Source: Nostoc sp. WHI (GTDB taxonomy: Bacteria > Cyanobacteriota > Cyanobacteriia > Cyanobacteriales > Nostocaceae). Taken from it: a stretch of DNA of 53,621 nt. The stretch is from assembly GCF_015714725.1 (NCBI RefSeq), contig NZ_WBKM01000285.1, positions 1-53,621 of the forward strand, given 5' to 3'. Shown in pieces: positions 51,142-53,621 of this stretch; positions within the stretch are counted from its first letter, which is position 1, and every line of letters starts with the position of its first letter. The position numbers and the translations under genes were made by a program. The notes under the pieces are model-generated. The model saw only the letters and a program-made list of their open reading frames with translations. It was not told the DNA's origin and did not search any database.

Positions 51142-52404
51142 ATGATAAGAAAAACCCTTGCTTTGCTTTCCTTGAGTCTGGGAATTGCCCTTGTAAACCC
51201 TCTCTGGGCAGCTATTGCTCAGGTTCCCAATTTACTGCCCTCACCAGTACCCACAACTCGTGATCTACCGCCTCTGCCAATACCAACAACTTCTGAGGTA
51301 ACGCCGCCGCTAAAACCAATCGCCATAGGAAGCTATTGTACGCTCCGGCAGACTTGCTTGGGTTGGGATGACCAAATTTGGGGTCAAAGAGGTAAAACAG
51401 GCGATCGCAACGCGCTGTTGGCTTCAATTGATAACAGTCTGCGTTACCTAAGAAAGAGTGAGGCGATCGCAGCGTATCAAAATTATCCCATCAAAGAAAT
51501 CACCCTTGATCGCGTCCGCCAGAGTTTGCTGCGTTTCCGCCAACTAGTTGTCAGTTCCAAGTCAGCAGCGCAACTACAAGCTGCTGTCCGCCGTGAGTTT
51601 GTCTTCTACCAATCCGTGGGCAACGATGGCAAGGGTACTGTTAAGTTCACTGCTTACTACGAACCTGTTTACACTGCTAGCCGTGTCAGGACTTCAATAT
51701 ACAAGTATCCCCTTTATCGGCTACCACCGGATTTCAGCCAATGGACTAAACCCCACCCAAAACGAATTGATTTGGAAGGGAAGGATGGTTTACAAGGAAA
51801 TAAGACTCAGTTGCGCGGTTTAGAACTGCTTTGGTTTCGCGATCGCTTAGACGCATACATGGTACATATCCAAGGTTCTGCCCAAATTAAGTTAACTAAT
51901 GGCAGAACAACGTCAGTTGGCTATGCAGGTGGAACTGATTACCCTTGGACTAGTATCGGCAAAGAACTAGCGAAAGATGGCAAACTGCCACTGTCAGGTT
52001 TGACAATGCCACGTCTGATTAGTTATTTCCGGGGAAACCCGCAGGAGTTGAGCAATTATCTGCCACGCTGGGAACGATTTATTTTCTTCCAAGAAACAAG
52101 CGGTAGACCAGCTACAGGCAGTATTCATGTACCAGTGACAGCAGAGCGTTCCATTGCTACAGATAAGTCTCTCATGCCACCGGGAGCGCTAGCGCTGATT
52201 TACAACTCATTTCCCTATCCTGCCCCTCGTGGCAAGCTAGAGAACCGTACTGTCAGCCGCTTTGTGCTTGATCAGGATACAGGAAGCGCCATCAAAGGGC
52301 CAGGACGGGTGGATTATTTTATCGGTTCTGGTAAACTAGCAGGCGATCGCGCTGGCATCACAGGCGGCAATGGTTCACTATATTATTTATTGCTCAAAGA
52401 ATAG
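51142..52404 (+). CDS. mltA: Membrane-bound lytic murein transglycosylase A (MltA)
   Basis: A 420-aa envelope enzyme that cuts glycan strands of peptidoglycan to 1,6-anhydro ends. The signal sequence is KTLALLSLSLGIALVNPLWA (no lipobox Cys seen, so it may be a soluble periplasmic or differently anchored form), followed by a Pro-rich linker (LLPSPVPTTRDLPPLPIPTT). The MltA barrel includes GTVKFTAYYEPVYTASRVRT, MVHIQGSAQIKLTNGRTTSV and FIFFQETSGRPATGS. The C-terminal 3D domain ends RFVLDQDTGSAIKGPGRVDY and GSGKLAGDRAG, with catalytic-type Asp residues. Overlaps no gene but abuts the 84-aa ORF. Confidence 0.93.
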   Translation: MIRKTLALLSLSLGIALVNPLWAAIAQVPNLLPSPVPTTRDLPPLPIPTTSEVTPPLKPIAIGSYCTLRQTCLGWDDQIWGQRGKTGDRNALLASIDNSLRYLRKSEAIAAYQNYPIKEITLDRVRQSLLRFRQLVVSSKSAAQLQAAVRREFVFYQSVGNDGKGTVKFTAYYEPVYTASRVRTSIYKYPLYRLPPDFSQWTKPHPKRIDLEGKDGLQGNKTQLRGLELLWFRDRLDAYMVHIQGSAQIKLTNGRTTSVGYAGGTDYPWTSIGKELAKDGKLPLSGLTMPRLISYFRGNPQELSNYLPRWERFIFFQETSGRPATGSIHVPVTAERSIATDKSLMPPGALALIYNSFPYPAPRGKLENRTVSRFVLDQDTGSAIKGPGRVDYFIGSGKLAGDRAGITGGNGSLYYLLLKE

Positions 52405-52410
52405 GTATTG

Positions 52411-52500
52411 GGGCAAAACAGTTCCGAGTTCCGAGTTTTGAGTTCCGAGTAAAGAAGTAAGATTCCCCACTCAGCACTCAGCACTGGGAACTCAGCACTC
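52411..52500. repeat. Short-unit repeats (GTTCCGAG and ACTCAGC)
   Basis: GTTCCGAGTTCCGAGTTTTG and GTTCCGAGT, then CACTCAGCACTCAGCACTGG and CTCAGCACTC. Related units recur at 53535-53621. They are simple interspersed short repeats between convergent genes. Confidence 0.65.
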
Positions 52501-52503
52501 TCC

Positions 52504-53373
52504 TTAATACGGCGGATAAGCAAAATCATCTTCATCAGCGTAAACATAAGAGTTGGAAACTCCTGCCGTTGCCAATTTAGGCGTTTCAACTTTTACAGGT
52601 TCCTTGCCAAAATCTTTGTATTCTTCAAAAGTCTTACAAATCATTGCAGACTCAAGAGAATCTGAAGCAATTAGGTATTCTGTTAAAGTCCCTACCGTCG
52701 GATGTTTGTAATCTACAGTTGAAGCTACCAGAACTGTATTTGGTTCAATACCTCTTTCTTCACACTCAATTATGGGGCAAAAAATCCCGTGAGCGTGGAA
52801 CAAAGGGCCTTTTGGTGTCAAGGGCTGTTTGCGGTAGACAGCATAAGCTTTTTCTAATTCAGCAACGAATCCACTAACTACTTTACCTTGTTGGTATTCG
52901 CAGTAGGTTTTACTGAAACTTGCTCCAGCCGCACCATTAAGAGTTAGTTGTAATGGTGATTCATGTAAAAACTTTTTATTCTCTCCCACTATAAAAATTA
53001 GATAGCGAGTAAAGGTTTTAAATTTAAGTTTGTCTGCTAAAAAAGCATCATAATTCTCTTTGAGCGTACCCAGTTTTAAACCACTTTCCCGGTCTTTAAC
53101 AGACAATGGCCCCCGACGCACTATAACTATGTGTGGAGTAGTGGTAATAAAGACCGTTTCGACTTCAGAGCTAAATTCATGCTCTACCTGCTGCCAATTA
53201 TCATCTGGTACAAAGCCGACAGCATTGGCATTATCCACCTTAATCGCCAAACCGTGGGATTGTATGCCATCTGTGCCATACCGAGGATTAATCATCTGAC
53301 ACCAGGGGATGACTTGAGAAGGCGGTGCATTGAATTTCTCGTCTTCAAAGTCGAAATTAGCAGATGCTTTCAT
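52504..53373 (-). CDS. DUF5895-like hypothetical protein
   Basis: A 289-aa soluble protein typical of cyanobacteria. FEDEKFNAPPSQVIPWCQMI near the N-terminus, GLAIKVDNANAVGFVPDDNW, PHIVIVRRGPLSVKDRESGL and the central TLNGAAGASFSKTYCEYQQG match what I recall of the DUF5895 family. The C-terminal 40 residues are acidic and aromatic (SNSYVYADEDDFAYPPY), a tail seen in single-strand DNA binding proteins, where it recruits partners. No operon partner is visible. Function not known; a DNA-related role is a guess. Confidence 0.6.
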   Translation of the reverse strand: MKASANFDFEDEKFNAPPSQVIPWCQMINPRYGTDGIQSHGLAIKVDNANAVGFVPDDNWQQVEHEFSSEVETVFITTTPHIVIVRRGPLSVKDRESGLKLGTLKENYDAFLADKLKFKTFTRYLIFIVGENKKFLHESPLQLTLNGAAGASFSKTYCEYQQGKVVSGFVAELEKAYAVYRKQPLTPKGPLFHAHGIFCPIIECEERGIEPNTVLVASTVDYKHPTVGTLTEYLIASDSLESAMICKTFEEYKDFGKEPVKVETPKLATAGVSNSYVYADEDDFAYPPY

Positions 53374-53534
53374 CGTTTTAGGCTATCAAAGTGTTTTATT
53401 TAACAAGTTTATCGGCAGGAGTGCGAATGTGCCGTCAAACTGGTGTAGTCGTTTTTCCAGAGTAAGACAGAATCAATCTATGTTGCAATCTCTGTTTCGT
53501 TTTGTAACAACAGATCCTCATTGAAACAGTGCTA

Positions 53535-53621
53535 GGCACTCAGCACTAGCGATGTCAAGGTGAGTTTTGTGTTCATTACTAACTCTGAACTCGGAAGTTG
53601 AGCCTTTGAACTCGGAAGTTG
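53535..53621. repeat. Short-unit repeats at the right edge
   Basis: ACTCAGCACTAG, then GAACTCGGAAGTTGAG and GAACTCGGAAGTTG. The sequence is cut by the end of the window. Same repeat type as 52411-52500. Confidence 0.6.

Noticed and set aside
1..53621. tRNA or rRNA genes
   Set aside because: No T-arm (GGTTCRANTCC) plus acceptor pairing or rRNA text was recognised by eye; a tRNA scan would be needed to be certain.

Overview
The window looks like chromosomal DNA of a filamentous, heterocyst-type cyanobacterium (Nostocales; Nostoc, Calothrix or Tolypothrix relatives). The basis is the many HIP1 octamers (GCGATCGC), the moderate GC content, the long intergenic spaces filled with small inverted-repeat elements, and cyanobacterial gene types: GAF-rich histidine kinases, Uma2 proteins, a Tll0287-like haem sensor, a two-part ThiE, a prohibitin and pentapeptide repeats. 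No rRNA, tRNA or CRISPR array was seen.

Layout. (1) About 0.4-10.1 kb is a same-strand surface-glycan block: SDR nucleotide-sugar epimerase, GT2 glycosyltransferase, PhyH-type Fe(II)/2-oxoglutarate oxygenase, RmlC-type 3,5-epimerase, Rossmann plus SAF oxidoreductase, GT4 glycosyltransferase and a Wzz/Wzc-like chain-length protein with a kinase domain. (2) 10.2-16.2 kb holds a formamidase-family hydrolase, tandem repeats, an FMN reductase, a decayed IS630 transposase carrying two nested miniature elements, and another GT4. (3) 16.3-20.1 kb holds a GMC oxidoreductase fused to a DUF1080 domain, then a cyanophycinase-like S51 hydrolase. (4) 20.3-25.3 kb holds an aldo/keto reductase converging on a cysteine desulfurase, a PD-(D/E)XK-like protein, and a thiamine cluster thiE - 48-aa ORF - GNAT - thiS. 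(5) 25.5-30.8 kb holds IS630 debris and a large beta-helix/RTX exoprotein. (6) 30.8-41.8 kb holds an SDR, DUF202, four CadD-family transporter paralogues around a LysR regulator, a secreted pentapeptide protein, a TauE/SafE permease, a prohibitin and a NADAR protein. (7) 42.3-53.4 kb is signalling and envelope: a two-GAF histidine kinase, a TIR/deoxyribosyltransferase-like protein, Uma2, a PhnD-like lipoprotein divergent from a haem-c sensor, a Hanks kinase, MltA and a DUF5895-like protein.

How the genes fit together. Region 1 probably makes and exports a modified polysaccharide. The region 3 fusion would pair an FAD sugar/alcohol dehydrogenase with a domain linked to 3-keto-glycosides, suggesting oxidise-then-cleave chemistry. 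Region 4 makes sulfur-carrier intermediates and thiamine phosphate. Region 6 looks like a metal-cation export locus grown by duplication, with one copy changed at its key polar positions.

The most notable items are the GMC-DUF1080 fusion, the CadD/LysR array, the TIR-like protein, the nested insertions in the IS630 remnant and several small inverted-repeat families. All function calls rest on reading motifs by eye; no database search was run.
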